From Astrothelium macrocarpum (taxonomy: Eukaryota; Ascomycota; Dothideomycetes; Trypetheliales; Trypetheliaceae): 64,000 nt of DNA. The translations under genes and the position numbers were made by a program. Under the pieces are notes generated by a model, which saw only the letters and a program-made list of their open reading frames with translations, was not told where the DNA came from and searched no databases. The stretch is taken from positions 102,703 to 166,702 of the forward strand of contig JAGEMR010000063.1 in the NCBI GenBank assembly GCA_021030915.1, given 5' to 3'. Each line of letters starts with the position of its first letter. The first letter of the stretch is position 1. Of the stretch, positions 1 through 11,807 are shown in pieces.

Positions 1-219
1 GGGTTCTACCCTGCCAACGAGACCGTTGTGCTTAACCAGCGTGGTACCCTGGTCGAGACAGGGCCGCAGATTCCATTTGGACTGTCTTTCATGGGAGCCA
101 AATTCAGTGAGGCACAGCTTATCGGGCTTGCTTACGCGTACGAACAGCGGACAATGATCAGGAACCAAGAGCAGCCATACTTGGTTCCGAACATTGAGCT
201 TGGAGACGTTGTGCAATGA
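1..219 (+). CDS. Amidase signature family protein, C-terminal end (partial)
   Basis: The frame is open from base 1 to a stop at 217-219, giving the last 72 residues of a protein whose start lies outside the window. The segment has features of the C-terminus of fungal amidases (amidase signature family, Ser-Ser-Lys hydrolases acting on amides): a stretch reading G-P-Q-I-P-F-G-L, then a small helix with F-S-E-A-Q-L-I-G-L-A-Y-A-Y-E-Q, then R near the end. The catalytic Ser/Lys residues would lie upstream and are not visible. The substrate cannot be predicted. The frame has no internal stop, so nothing suggests a pseudogene in the visible part. Confidence 0.75.
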   Translation, partial: GFYPANETVVLNQRGTLVETGPQIPFGLSFMGAKFSEAQLIGLAYAYEQRTMIRNQEQPYLVPNIELGDVVQ

Positions 220-1285
220 CTAGAGCCGCCTGTATGCCCCGCGCCGAGAAAGAAGTCCTGGGCAGAAGAAGATGTAGAGGCCATTTTGAAAAGCAATCAA
301 AAGCAGAAAAGGAGACGGAAGATTTGGCGGCCAGTTCAAGAGACGTAGATTTCGTGCCGTAGAATATTAATGGCAATAATCGATCGATGTGTTTCGGTAC
401 GCTGGTATATCAATTAATAATAGCTCTACATCAACCCAAACAGGGTTTCACAGTCCCTGCAAATGCATAAAATGACTATGGCTTGACGGCACGTAAATTC
501 GTTATTGGATGTGAAACGTTCTAAACGTGGATGTTGATTGCTTTTCGGACGGGAAATGAGCTATCCAGATGCACGCGGCCGTTTACTTGCTAAAGCAAAG
601 AAATGATGGTGGGTGCTTGGAAGGTCATGCTGAGAACAATGGACTGGTCAAGTTTTGCAATCAGATGTATTCTCGAGCCGTTGATTGGCTGCTTTTCTGC
701 CCGACCGAGCGCCCGTAGCACTCCGCCCTCCACGTCTGACCAATTCTGAGCCGAAATTGACCCGGGCCATCCCCCACCAAATTAGCACTTCTTGAAGCCA
801 GAATTCGCTTTTATCTCATTCAAATAGGATATCTTGTCTGCTGCTGCCCTTAAGTTAGTATTGGCTCATTTAGCTATTAGCTTTATAGATTTAATAGAGA
901 TGTTTACGCTAAATTATAGCTTTGGTAGCTACTAATTTGGTGGTGTTGGCCCGTGTGTCAGTTTCGGCTCGGAATTGGTCAGACGTGGAGTCCGCCCCTT
1001 GAGTAGCGCTTGTGCCATTTGTTATGAAAGTGCCGTGTCCAAGTAGCATCACTGTTGGACCTCGACTTTGGCCTCAGTTCTGCCATCCTCCCGCATTCAG
1101 CAGCGACGCTACGTATGAGAGCAATCTCTCGTGAACTGGATGGCGACTGTGCGCCTTGATCCATCAATCTTTCGGGAATACCACTCAATCAACATTTGTA
1201 CATTAATCACCTGTTCAGTTGAGCGATAATCCGACGTGTTGAGTGACTGCTTGCGCTCAGAATGGCACAAATACGAACCTGGCGA
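220..1285. other. Intergenic, no gene seen
   Basis: This is the 3' flank of the amidase gene and about 1 kb of unique-looking sequence. Short open frames occur on both strands but none shows a recognisable motif or splice structure. The stretch ends at the first MITE copy. Confidence 0.6.
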
Positions 1286-1514
1286 CACCAGTGGCTGCAA
1301 TAAGAAATGTCATCCGCGACCGCGATACATATCATCACCGCAGGCTTCATAGGGAGAGCCCTATACAATTCTAAGGTATTGGAGCCTATCATCAATTCAA
1401 TAAGAAATATCTCCTAGGATTTTCTCGATTATCATTGCTGAGGGCCTCCCTATGAGGTGTGACAATCATATCTTTCACGGTTGCGGATGACATTTCTTAT
1501 TGCAGCCACTGGTG
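1286..1514 (+). mobile_element. MITE copy 1 (long-TIR element, 4-bp target duplication)
   Basis: The left end reads CACCAGTGGCTGCAATAAG and the right end is its reverse complement. The inverted arms continue inwards for about 80 bp and enclose an AT-rich centre. The element is flanked by GCGA on both sides (1282-1285 and 1515-1518), a perfect 4-bp target-site duplication. It has no coding capacity. The + sign means the same orientation as copies 2, 3 and 7. Confidence 0.9.
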
Positions 1515-1518
1515 GCGA

Positions 1519-3413
1519 GTCCGTTTTAGATGAGCCAGCAAATTGCTCGCTCTGCTTGCTGATTCGGAGCTGTCAGACTGCAAACATGATGCACATCAAT
1601 TCCAAGTCGTGTCATGCATGGCCAAGTAAAGATTGAGAAGGTTTGCCCGTACCTGTGTTGTAGGTGAGAAGATTCTATCAAGTATTGTCGAAGATTTGCT
1701 TTAAATATCATTAGCTCATCAAGTCGAAACATCTCAAAATAGGAGTAATTTGGTAATGACAGTGCTAAATAAGCTACACAAATATCTCTACTTCTTTAAC
1801 GCCAGCCACAGCAAGAGCCTCGATCATCCACAAGCCAACGGCGACAATAAGCATGTTCACATGTTAACCACGTCTGTGTCAGAGAGCGCAACCGTCAGAT
1901 CCTACTTTGGTGTTCCGCAGGTACAGTCCTTCGAGATTGATAGCTTGCCATTATCGCTTCGAAAGTATACGGCGGATTGCTCGTGTGGTCCTTCAGACAA
2001 GAACCTTTGCATGGGGCTCATCCCATCTCCACTTTGGCGATTATTTCTTGTAAAACTAAGAATCGGGCCGTGGTACGGACAAGTTGTCGACGGCATGGAC
2101 TGAATGCCTTGAGCGTTTCCTTCGACAGAGCCACCTGTGGTCGCACTATTGGACATGTCGAAGTTCTGGCCACCCTCGATGCTTGAATAAAATCGGCAAG
2201 CTTTTCCAGACGAGTGTTGAGAATCGTGCGAAGTCTGGCTTGGGGTTGGCTGGACAGATGTCAGCTCTGTTCGGTGCAAGAAAGTTTAATAAGCGAGGTT
2301 GCCCTTACGGTTTCGATGATGTTGGTACCTCGACAAGACTTGTACAAGACAGATTTTCACTCAATGGAAAGGGTGTACAAGTGATGACAGCAAGTCGCAT
2401 GTCTACTGGAACCCGCTCTTATAGTTGGAGACCTGGGGCAAGTAAGAGCACGGTTCCAAAAGAAACACCAAGCAGCTGCCAAGTACGGCTCATGATTTCA
2501 CGTCGGAATGATGAAGCAATCTTTGCCTATTCAGTCAGACCGACTCAGTCAGTTATTTTCTGTCGCGCAGCGCATGAGGCTGCCTCTTCGGATAGAGATG
2601 GACTGCCTACTGGGCCCACCGCCCACTTACACACATTGCACCATAATTGGGGTTATCTCCAGTTACTAGCCAAGCCGATGTTTGGGTCTCTGATACAATT
2701 GGTGGTTCTACTTTTGCACTCTTCAAAATTCGAGGGCCGGACGTCATTCCTGGGTGTGCGGCCTGCTCACCTCACATAACCGTCTCAAACGCCTTGGCGT
2801 GCTGGCTAAAGCATGGGGTCTGTCCAAATGGCCAGATGACTTGTCACATAGCTTCCATTGGCTCTTCTACTTTTGGTAAACAGGGTCAATGGTGCAAAAT
2901 GTTGGAAGAGGCAGTTCAAGTTCTGCAGGTGGACGGCAGCTAAAGATGATTCGTTTTGAGCTTCGCAACCCTTGAACAGACTTGCACGTAGAATATCCCG
3001 CAAAATTGAATTCGGTATGGCCGGAAAGATCGCCATGATCCTTGCAACGTCTTCATTGGCTGGTCTACCTTTGCAAGTCTTGGCATCGGTCGCGCCCAGG
3101 CCAATAGGCAATTCCAGGCAACATGCAACCACTTTGCCCGACTTTCGCATCGGAATGTGATTGGCGAGTCTACTTTTGTCTTCGCGGGCTAACCCCACGG
3201 ACCGGCACGACTGGAATTGCTTGAGCAACTAAGAGGACCTGCTAGCGTGCTAGCCTTGCTACAGGAGCGTGCTTATATACACTTCTCAATCATGCACATA
3301 TCCTACGAATTCTCACTTCAACGAAGTCTTCCAACACCATATTTGAAGATTTATTAAGTCCAGCATAGACCCTCCTCACTGCCATATTCTTAACAACCTT
3401 CGTTGCAACTGAC
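1519..3413. other. Gene-poor stretch, possibly holding a decayed gene
   Basis: GC content is near that of coding DNA and several frames of 100-230 codons are open on both strands (for example 2084-2779 plus, 2806-3228 minus). I recognise no family in any of them and found no splice arrangement joining them. The minus frame 2806-3228 holds a stretch around residues 58-80 with an F-P-x-I-P pattern loosely like a CUE helix, which is too weak to name. The most likely reading is unique intergenic DNA or an old gene remnant. Confidence 0.35.
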
Positions 3414-6155
3414 TTGTCGACTTCGTTAACAGAGTTACTAATAGTCGACATGAATGACATAAGCCTCTCCATCGAGCCGCACAAATTAGTCAGTGTACCA
3501 TTTCAGAAGAAATGGGATATTCTGAAACCTGATTTTGAGCGGCTCTACCTGGATGAGCAATGGGCCTTGAAGGACGTGAAAGATGTGATGAAGACGCGTC
3601 TGGGCTTCGATGCTGAGTAAGTAGCCAAGGAGAAGGTCCAAAGCGAGATGGAATATTCTATCTTTCGGAATAACAAGTTCTCTAGCGAAGCTCAGTACAA
3701 ATATCAATTCCTCAGGAAATGGGGCTGGAAGAAAAATATACCTGCGGCCAAAAAGCAGCTCATTGTAGAACAGGGTCAGAAAAGAGCTGTACTCGGCAAA
3801 TCAACTGCTGCGACTTACAAAGGAAAACGTGTGAATCCAGAGAAGCTGCGACGTCATGTCAAAGCTATGCATAGGAAGTCAAACATGCTGTTAGCCGCGA
3901 CTGAAGGTAGGGCGGGCAATCAAGAAAACGAGGATAACTATCTTGCTCTCGGCACTCTTCTACCACATGACAATATGATGTGGGTCTCTTCGTATTCACC
4001 TGTCTATCTCTACTCTACTGACATGTATGATAGATTTTTGAAATGGAACCTACCCTACCCAAACACCGGATCACATGTTGCTTGGGCTTCGAACCATTCT
4101 TCTCCTCGTTTGGAGACGGTATCGAGCCCGAGTGATGTGGTTGTATATACTCCACCAGCGAGCAACGCCGCATCTCCGAATGACCCTCCGTCGCAATTGA
4201 CTGCTTGTTTGAATCAGGGCCAGGCTGTCGAAAGAGCTAATCTATTTGTTCGCGGGAATTACAATGACCTGATAAGCGACATGAGCAAGACCGATAGAAG
4301 GTCGGTAGCTCCGAAGGAGACTGAGGTTCTAAACTGGATAGAGACTGACATATCGATTTCTAGGCTCGCCATAAACTGCTTATATCAGTTCTGGTATTTT
4401 GCCTTCAAGACGGCAAAGCACTGGGGTAAAGGTCCTCCAGTCCAGACTGCGGACATACTCAATCTTAATAAAGCGCAGCAGCTCGCTCTAGGTCTATCGT
4501 CAGTGGGAGGCTATACTTGGGAAATGTCCCGCGCTAAGGGAGTTACTCCGCATCAACCGAGACCTTCCAAAATCTGTTACTGGAGTACTCATTTAGACAA
4601 AAGGGAATTTGAGCTCATTAACGGAGACGCTGAAATCGAGTGGCCGAAAGAGCTTATGAATCCACCATATGAAGAACGTCTTGTGCAAAGTCTAGAATCC
4701 AATGTTTTCACCGACTTTAAGCCAAACACGCTTTCTTTGCCAACGCAGCGTATAGCTCAAGCTGCGCGATCCTCACCAGAAGACATGATGCGAGAGTCAT
4801 TGGGATTCGCTATAATTAGCGGTAACCATCGACTCCTACATACACTACTGCGCAAGATGAAGAGGGACGAAGTCGATGTATCAGTCGTTCACCCGCTTCA
4901 TATGGCGGCAACCCATCTGAATGGCGCCAGAGGCTGCTGTAAAATATTTTCGCGAGTCTGTCGCAGGTTACCATTGAGCCAAAATCGCGTTGATGAGAAG
5001 GGCCATACTGTCATCGATAGTCTCATGATGACAATTCTGAAGGCCCACACCAATTGTTCACCAGCAGATGTCGATGACACGCTCAAAGAGGACAAGCGCT
5101 TCGTTGGTGAGGAAATGGATATTTGTGGGCGATGGGAAGCAGACTCAGATTGCTATCGGGCACTTATATGTCGTGGCAATGTTCGAGTTCCCTTTTCCTG
5201 GAAACACAAGTTCTGCCATACCTCAGCACAAGCCATTGTCCACTGCCTGCAAAATTTTTGGTACGCGGATGCATTGGCCTGGTACGAACAAAGTGGCCTC
5301 TTTTTGAGGTACTGCTCTTGCTGTGGGATGAAATTGCAATTGTTGCCTCTTCATACTCTTATCTGCGTTGCAAGACTTATCACGAAAACAGGATGCGAGG
5401 ATGAAGATCTTTTCGGAGTTGTTGCATGTCTGCTCTGTTTTTTGAGCCTGGGTGCCTCTCCTATCGAGCCAGCACATCTTTCTCCAGGCGCGCTCTTGGA
5501 TTTGGACCAACCAAGTGGCTGCACTCATGTGGACATGAGACCTTCTGAGCTTGCCGTATTAATGCAACGCGAACTAGCGCCTTCTTGTTCGTCACATCTT
5601 CAAACGGGCTGGCAAATAATTTGCTATCTTCTTGAACGATCAGAGAGGGCGTGCCTATTACGACAGCCATACAGCCGAAATTTTACAAACAGCGGTCGAT
5701 TTACAAGGCATGAGAAAGAGGGTCTGGTTTCAGATGGCGTGCTGGATCCTGATATCTTTCAGTACCATCATGGCTATCACATCGGCTGCTCATTGCGCTG
5801 CACAAGACCATTCGGGGAGGACAGATATCTTGGGCATATATGGGCAGCAATTCAGACGGAAATATTGAACTATCGACGTCTCAAGGTTGGGGATGCTTGG
5901 GTCTCAAGGAATTTTGACATGACAACCCTCCTACAGAATCTCCGTAATACTGAAGCGCTACACATTGGTCTTTTCAAGGACAAAATGATCAAGCCACACT
6001 GTGTTTGTGGCAATTTCCCAGACAACAGAAGTCCTCGTCTCAATTTACGGAAGCATGTCTCCAAATATGACTTCGCAAATTTTGCCGATCGGCGAAGCAA
6101 GTGGCTAATCAAAACTCGAGGACTTGATGATCACTGGCTAGATCAAAGGGACTAG
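3414..6155 (+). CDS. Clr5-domain protein with ankyrin-like region
   Basis: Two exons: 3414..3616 and 3686..6155, separated by a 69-bp intron (donor GTAAGT, acceptor CTCTAG) that splits an Asp codon. Splicing rebuilds a complete Clr5 domain: W22 ... E-R-L-Y-L-D-E-Q-W-A-L-K-D-V ... G-F-D-A-D-E-A-Q-Y-K-Y-Q-F ... K-W-G-W-K-K-N, residues 22-74 counted from the Met at 3450. That Met is an alternative to the one at 3414; the protein is 878 or 890 aa. A middle region resembles degenerate ankyrin repeats (P-L-H-M-A-A near 4900) and the C-terminal third contains several Cys pairs (Y-C-S-C-C, H-C-V-C). Clr5 domains occur in many fungal proteins of unknown role and take their name from a fission yeast silencing factor; a nuclear regulatory role is inference. 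A MITE lies 48 bp after the stop codon. Confidence 0.75.
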
Positions 6156-6202
6156 TTTCAAGGCCTCTCAATAGAGAGATGACTGCTTGAAGTAGTCGGC
6201 TC

Positions 6203-6440
6203 CACCAGTGAATGCAATAAGAAATGTCACCCGCTAAAGCTATCATTCGCCATAGACTTCGTCGGGAGAACCCCATATCATTCTTGACAATTACAAACTG
6301 TGACCAATTCATCAATAATTTACTAAGAAAAAAATTCTGAGATGTTCTCTTCTATTCTTCTCGGGGGCCTCCCGACGAGGTCTGCGGTGAATGATATCTT
6401 TCGCAATCGCGGGTGACATTTCTTGTTGCACCCACTGGTG
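6203..6440 (+). mobile_element. MITE copy 2
   Basis: Same terminal inverted repeats as copy 1 with a few changes; arms of about 80 bp include the palindromic pair ending GGGAGAACCCC / GGCCTCCCG. It is flanked by GCTC on both sides (6199-6202, 6441-6444), a perfect 4-bp duplication. It starts 48 bp downstream of the Clr5-domain gene. Confidence 0.93.
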
Positions 6441-6444
6441 GCTC

Positions 6445-7210
6445 CAACCGTCGTGAGCTTAAGGTGAACTCGGACGAGATAGTCGAGGTATCAAATATGA
6501 AGAAAGTTCAACGAAGAAGCCATTGCGGAGGTTTAGTATTTGCTGGTCATTGAAACGGTTGAAATTCTGAAAGGAGGTCTACAACTTTTCAAGATTGTGA
6601 GATCCGGATATGAGGGCGAGTGGCTGGAGAAGCCGGATTGCAGGGTAGGGAGGGAGACGTGTCAGGGTATCAATAAATAAGAAGGGTGATGACTCCCACT
6701 GGATTCTCTTAGCTCGATAGATTGAAAAGCGTACGGAAGCCGTTGAGCGAGTCATGCGTGAGATATGTATAGTATAGATGAGGAGTTCCACATAAGGAAC
6801 AAAGTGGAATCGCGTGCTTAACGCGGATTGGACACACGCGAAGCTGCCCGCCTTGCTCCAACTTGATCCCCACTGCCAATTCATGCCTCACCAGAAAAGC
6901 TGCCATTCTCTGCTCAGCCTCGGTGCATGAATTGTCTCGTTGTGGTGCTGTCCAACTCGTGCCTTCAAACAGCAACTTCACTTTCCTCGTCCTGCACATT
7001 GTTCCGCGCGCTGTCACCGCTCCGTCTCACGCTGTGCTGATCCACTTTGAGCCTTCCGACCCTTCCAATTCCCACTCACTGCATACCGTCGTCTCCCCTG
7101 CACCATCCTCGACCTTCTTGCTACCTCTCCCAGCTGATTTCGCCTACCTTGAGAGCTCCATCTAGCTTCTCAACGAGCCAGACTGGGGTTTCAGCCCCAT
7201 CCAGCTCAAC
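6445..7210 (+). promoter_or_regulatory. Upstream region of CAC2
   Basis: No gene is seen. The last 250 bp before the CAC2 start are rich in pyrimidine runs (7000-7150), as is usual for fungal promoters and 5' leaders. No defined factor site can be named with confidence. Confidence 0.4.
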
Positions 7211-9741
7211 ATGAAGGCCGCACCCTTGTTGGTTTCTTGGCACAATGAGAATGCTCCTCTTTACTCTGCACACTTTGAAAAGAATTCCAAGGGACGCCTG
7301 GCTACCGCTGGGGGGGACAACAATGTTCGGGTAAGCTCCAATTCCTCTTTTCTGCCTCGACTGTCGCTCACACATGGCAGCTATGGAAAGTAGAGAGTCA
7401 AGGGGATGAGTGCAAAGTGACCTATCTGTCCACCTTGGCCAAGCATTCACAGGCCGTCAATGTCGTTCGCTGGTCTCCCAGAGGCGAGATGCTGGGCAGT
7501 GCTGGCGATGACGGGAACGTCTTACTTTGGGTCCCCTCCGAGAACCACGTGCCCGGCGGCGCCTTTGGAGAAGACGGGTCGGATGATAGAGAAACATGGA
7601 GAGTCAAGCACATGTGTCGTTCACTTGGTTCAGAAATCTATGATTTGGCCTGGTCGCCGGATGGTCTCTTTTTCATTACTGGAAGCATGGACAATATTGC
7701 ACGAATCTACAACGCCAACACTGGTGCGTAACCTCAATCCCTTCACGTGGCGCACGTCTTAACAATATATAGGCTCTCAAGTGCGACAGATTGCTGACCA
7801 CCATCACTACGTGCAAGGCGTGGCATGGGATCCGTTGAACGAATTTGTCGCCACCCAATCATCAGACCGATCGGTTCACATCTATACCTTGAAGACGAAA
7901 GACGGCCAATTCTCGTTGGCATCGCATGGCAAGGTCGCAAAGATGGATCTCCCCTCACGACGAATCTCGTCAAATAGTCCGGCGCCTCCAGACTTTGGCT
8001 CAAAAGCCCAGTTTGTTAGCGAGAGTGTAGCAGCAGCCATCGGATCACCCATACCCTCTGCTCCCGGAACACCAAACTCCCTGGCATTACCCATGAATCC
8101 TCCACCAACCTCTCACAGCAGGAGATCATCATTTGGCTCAACGACACCTTCATTACGACGATCAGTCTCCCCTTCGCCTTCCATGCCACTCCCAGCCGTT
8201 ATGCCTCAGTCACCGAGTATGAGTGGAGCATTGAACGGTGGTGGAATGACCGGAGGACTTGGTGTCAAAAATGCCAACATTTATGCCAACGAAACTTTCA
8301 CCTCCTTCTTCCGTCGCTTGACCTTTGCCCCTGATGGAAGTCTACTTTTCACCCCGGCTGGCCAATACAAGACGTCTCAACCCTCGCTCGCCGACGCTGC
8401 CAAGACTTCGGAAGACACCATCAATACTGTCTACATTTATACACGAGCAGGTCTCAACAAACCCCCGGTTGCCTACTTGCCTGGACACAAGAAGCCTTCA
8501 ATTGCAGTCAAATGCTCGCCGCTATACTATACGCTCAGGACAGGGACTATTGAAACAAAACACATCACAATGGATACTGCTTCAGCAGAGGAAGATATTC
8601 CAGCCCTTCCGGAACCTGTCCTGCCTTCCAAACCGCCAACTTCTCACTCATCCATGGATCCACCCCCATTTACGTCGGCTCCTTCGCCTTCTCCTAGTGC
8701 AGCAGCCGCCATGTCGCCCAAAAACACCGATAGAGAAAATTCATCCACACCCGGTCCACCAGCCGGACCACAACCGGCTTTTGGACTTCCGTATCGTATT
8801 GTGTATGGCGTCGCAACGCAGGATGCAGTATACGTATATGACACTCAGCAACAGAAGCCACTCTGCATCGTAAGCAATTTGCACTATGCTACCTTTACTG
8901 ATCTCACATGGTACGCCACTTGCTCCGTCTTCGCGATTGATCTTTAACATTAACTCCCAGGTCAAATGATGGTTCGATATTGCTCATGACATCGTCAGAT
9001 GGCTTCTGTTCTACCCTTACCTTTGCGGCTGGTGAACTCGGCCAACCATACCAAGGTCCTATCCACACTGTCCCCACTACCTCACACCATAGACATAGCA
9101 ATTCCAACTCTAACACGCCTGCGATTAATACTACCACCAACGCCGCTTCGGCTGCATCAACTCCGACTTCCCAGACCCCAACTCAACCGTCGCATCCTGC
9201 CCCCACTGCACTTGCTCGCCAAGCATCCAACCCCGGAGTCAGTGCATACCCACCTCCTTCATTTCCTCCATCAGCACAGGTGCCGTCGCCTTCACCATCA
9301 ATGTTCAGCGTTGGATCATCTGCGATGCAGTATCCCGGCGCAAATCCACGACCTTCTTCCCCGGCTCGAAGCATGTCTGCGTCCAGTATTGCGACCCAAT
9401 CTTCCATCGCACCTGGCGTAGTACCATCGCTGGATAGCATGGCCGTACCTACTGCCGAGACACTTTCACATGCTACTCCGAGTATGGGAAAAGTCCCGGG
9501 AGTAGCAGCTCTTGGAAGTGGATTGCCGCTTGCGACACCCCCACAGACTCCGGGAAATCAAGGTCTACCTGGATCGCAACCAGGTGTTGCTGGTATAGCT
9601 GTCCCAGTGACAAGCAAAAGAGATGGGGAGAGTGAAGGCGAAAGAGAGGGAAGTACACGAGAGACAAAGAGGAGGAGGATTGCACCAACGACAATAAACG
9701 AGAGCGCTGCAGAAAGTGAAGCAGACGGACAAAAAGGCTAG
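7211..9741 (+). CDS. CAC2: Chromatin assembly factor 1 subunit B (p60/Cac2), WD40 protein
   Basis: Four exons: 7211..7330, 7381..7723, 7773..8910 and 8961..9741, with 49-50-bp introns, giving 793 aa. CAF-1 deposits newly made histones H3-H4 on replicating DNA; p60 is the WD40 subunit that contacts the histone chaperone Asf1. The N-terminus (M-K-A-A-P-L-L-V-S-W-H) and the repeats with A-T-A-G-G-D-N-N-V-R-L-W, A-V-N-V-V-R-W-S-P and L-A-W-S-P-D-G match the family. Propeller blades run to about residue 610 and are interrupted by a long Pro/Ser-rich insert near residues 215-330. The tail is low complexity and ends with R-R-R-I-A-P-T-T-I, which fits the Asf1-binding B-domain motif. The protein is longer than animal p60 (about 560 aa) because of these inserts. 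Exon joins are supported by frame and by completed motifs such as D-L-T-W-S-N-D-G-S. Confidence 0.92.
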
Positions 9742-10352
9742 GACTGAAAGTTGGACATCCCATAATCATCGAAGACAAAATCTCTTTACTGTAACGGGCG
9801 AGCGTGGTTTTCTTACTACATGCCAGCGATTTGACATCGACATAACCGCAAGGCGTCGAGGAGTCCTTTATCACTGGGTTATTGAGGAGCGAGTCAGGAC
9901 AGAGCGAGGATAATGATGTCGTGCATTTTAGCGTTCGGACGCCCAAGTATTTGTACAACATCAGTGAGCTCTTCGCTGCTTACCTTGTCACGGCCGGATT
10001 TTGATGTGCAGCAATATATTAAACTCAAAAATTAAACACTTTAGAGAAACAGAGCAATTTTGATGACAAGCAAATCTCGTGAACGCAATGGCCTACAAGC
10101 ACGACTGTAAACAAAGTTATTTCGGAACGATCAGAATTGTCCACGTATGTAGTCTTCAACCGAACCAAGGGAATCTTTTCTCGATGCATCTAATGATTTG
10201 GAGTTGTACTATTGCGTTGCACTAAGCTGCCTGATGACGTTTTCGAAATGACCTTGTTAAAAACGCCAACGCTAAATGCTGAGTCTGAATATGCTATCCG
10301 ACTTGGTCCAAAGAAAAAAGAAATTGAAGGGGAAAAAAAAGCAAGAGAATCA
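9742..10352. other. Convergent 3' intergenic region
   Basis: Lies between the tails of CAC2 (plus) and the antiporter (minus). No gene is seen. The sequence is moderately AT-rich and would contain both 3' UTRs. Confidence 0.6.
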
Positions 10353-11807
10353 TTACAAATGTCCATCACCTAGTCCTGGTCCTTCTGGCGCTTCCCCAGC
10401 CTCTTCGTCTTCTTCATCCCATAACATGCCATCAAAAACATCGCTTCGAGCAGAACCAGTTATCAACGGCTGTCGTTCCATTCGACCACTTCTTTGCTTC
10501 TGTAGCTGAGACACAAAGCTAATGACCAGTGGGCTCAAACCGTGGACGACCACGCTGCCCAACACAATGAAACATATTACAGGCCAAATCATGGCAACTA
10601 CTCTTGGATGATCCAAAGAGTCTCGCGGTGGGGGATACGGAAGCGGCAAAGAGGTATCTGTTTCAAGCTGTGCCCGGGCCTCGATCGACAGAAACAGTGC
10701 ACCCACTCCCATCGGCCCGAAATGTCCTGCAAACAGCGCTTCCCGCCAAGTCTTGATATCTGGAATGAATGGTTTCAGAAGCAGTATAATGGGTAGCCGC
10801 CTTAATATAAGGATCAACGCGAGCAGCGCAAACAGCTTCCCGACTGTTAAGCCAGGAAAGCCTGCATCGTGAAACTCGCTCCAAGGAATAACCGCGCCAA
10901 AGAAAACAAACATGATACTGTTCAGCTGTAGATCCACGACAGTAGGAAGCACATTTTCCGCCGTCTTAGCAGGGAACCAGCCATCGCGTGAAAAGGCCAA
11001 GCCTGCTGAAAATGCAAGTAAGAAATCGTCCAGTCCCAATGTGCTCGCAACGCCCGTCGCGAAGAGCGCCAGCAGGAGATAAAACACCAGATAACTCGCA
11101 TTTCCGACAAGATCCCTGGCATACGCAAACCGCAAGAAACGGTTTGCCGCCAAGCCAATGATCAACCCGAACAGAATCCCCACCCCACATTGCCACAGAA
11201 TGGTAATAAACACCCACTTCTTCACGCTCGCCCCAAACGTCGCGCGCGTCAGCACACTGAGCCCGACATAGAGAAACGGAAAAGCCGTGCCATCATTGCT
11301 CCCGGACTCCGCCGCCAGCACATTGCGCAACCGCGGCGGCACCCGCGCACTGAACCGCGACTCCCCCAGCACCGACGCCGCCAGCACGGGATCGGTCGGC
11401 GTCAGACACGCCGCGACCACCAGCGCGGCGGGGATGGACACCGGGAACAGCGCGCGGATGGCGGCGGCGCACACGAGCCAGCCCACGGCCATGACCGGGC
11501 CCAGCAGGAACGCGAGACTGCGCCAGTGCCGCGCCATGTAGCCGCGCGGCAGCTCGACGCCGATGGTGAAGCACTGGATGGCGAGCACGCAGCGCGTGAG
11601 CTCCTGCAGCGTGGTGTCTGGGAGGCGGAGGTTGAGGCCGCCGACGCCATGTGGGCCGCAGGCGATGCCGAAGAGGGTTGCGAGGGGGGGCTCGGATAGG
11701 TGCAGGTGGTTGCGGAGGTAGAGGGAGAAGGTGGCGTAGGTAAGGAGGAAGAAGCCGAGGAGGAGGTAGGAGAGGTGGGGAGCGGTGGGTTCGATTTGTT
11801 TCCACAT
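10353..11807 (-). CDS. Na+/H+ antiporter (CPA family, fungal Nha1/Sod2 type)
   Basis: A single exon of 484 aa. Fungal antiporters of this type export Na+ (and often K+/Li+) in exchange for H+ across the plasma membrane. The N-terminus (I-E-P-T-A-P-H-L-S-Y) and the segment L-H-L-S-E-P-P-L-A-T-L-F-G are typical. About 12 hydrophobic segments are visible, and the conserved ion-binding stretch A-A-E-S-G-S-N-D-G-T-A-F-P is intact near residue 165. The hydrophilic C-terminal tail is short and acidic, so the length is close to fission yeast Sod2 and well below budding yeast Nha1 with its long tail. The 5' third of the gene is strongly GC-rich, which creates long shadow frames on both strands. Confidence 0.9.
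   Translation of the reverse strand: MWKQIEPTAPHLSYLLLGFFLLTYATFSLYLRNHLHLSEPPLATLFGIACGPHGVGGLNLRLPDTTLQELTRCVLAIQCFTIGVELPRGYMARHWRSLAFLLGPVMAVGWLVCAAAIRALFPVSIPAALVVAACLTPTDPVLAASVLGESRFSARVPPRLRNVLAAESGSNDGTAFPFLYVGLSVLTRATFGASVKKWVFITILWQCGVGILFGLIIGLAANRFLRFAYARDLVGNASYLVFYLLLALFATGVASTLGLDDFLLAFSAGLAFSRDGWFPAKTAENVLPTVVDLQLNSIMFVFFGAVIPWSEFHDAGFPGLTVGKLFALLALILILRRLPIILLLKPFIPDIKTWREALFAGHFGPMGVGALFLSIEARAQLETDTSLPLPYPPPRDSLDHPRVVAMIWPVICFIVLGSVVVHGLSPLVISFVSQLQKQRSGRMERQPLITGSARSDVFDGMLWDEEDEEAGEAPEGPGLGDGHL

Noticed and set aside
1207..1395. Open frames running through MITE copies (for example 1207-1395, 6109-6315, 30082-30270)
   Set aside because: They cross element ends into flanking DNA and differ between copies; the elements have no conserved coding frame.
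2084..2779. Plus-strand frame of 231 codons
   Set aside because: No recognisable motif, overlapping frames of similar length on the other strand, and no splice context. Mentioned as possible decay but not called as a gene.
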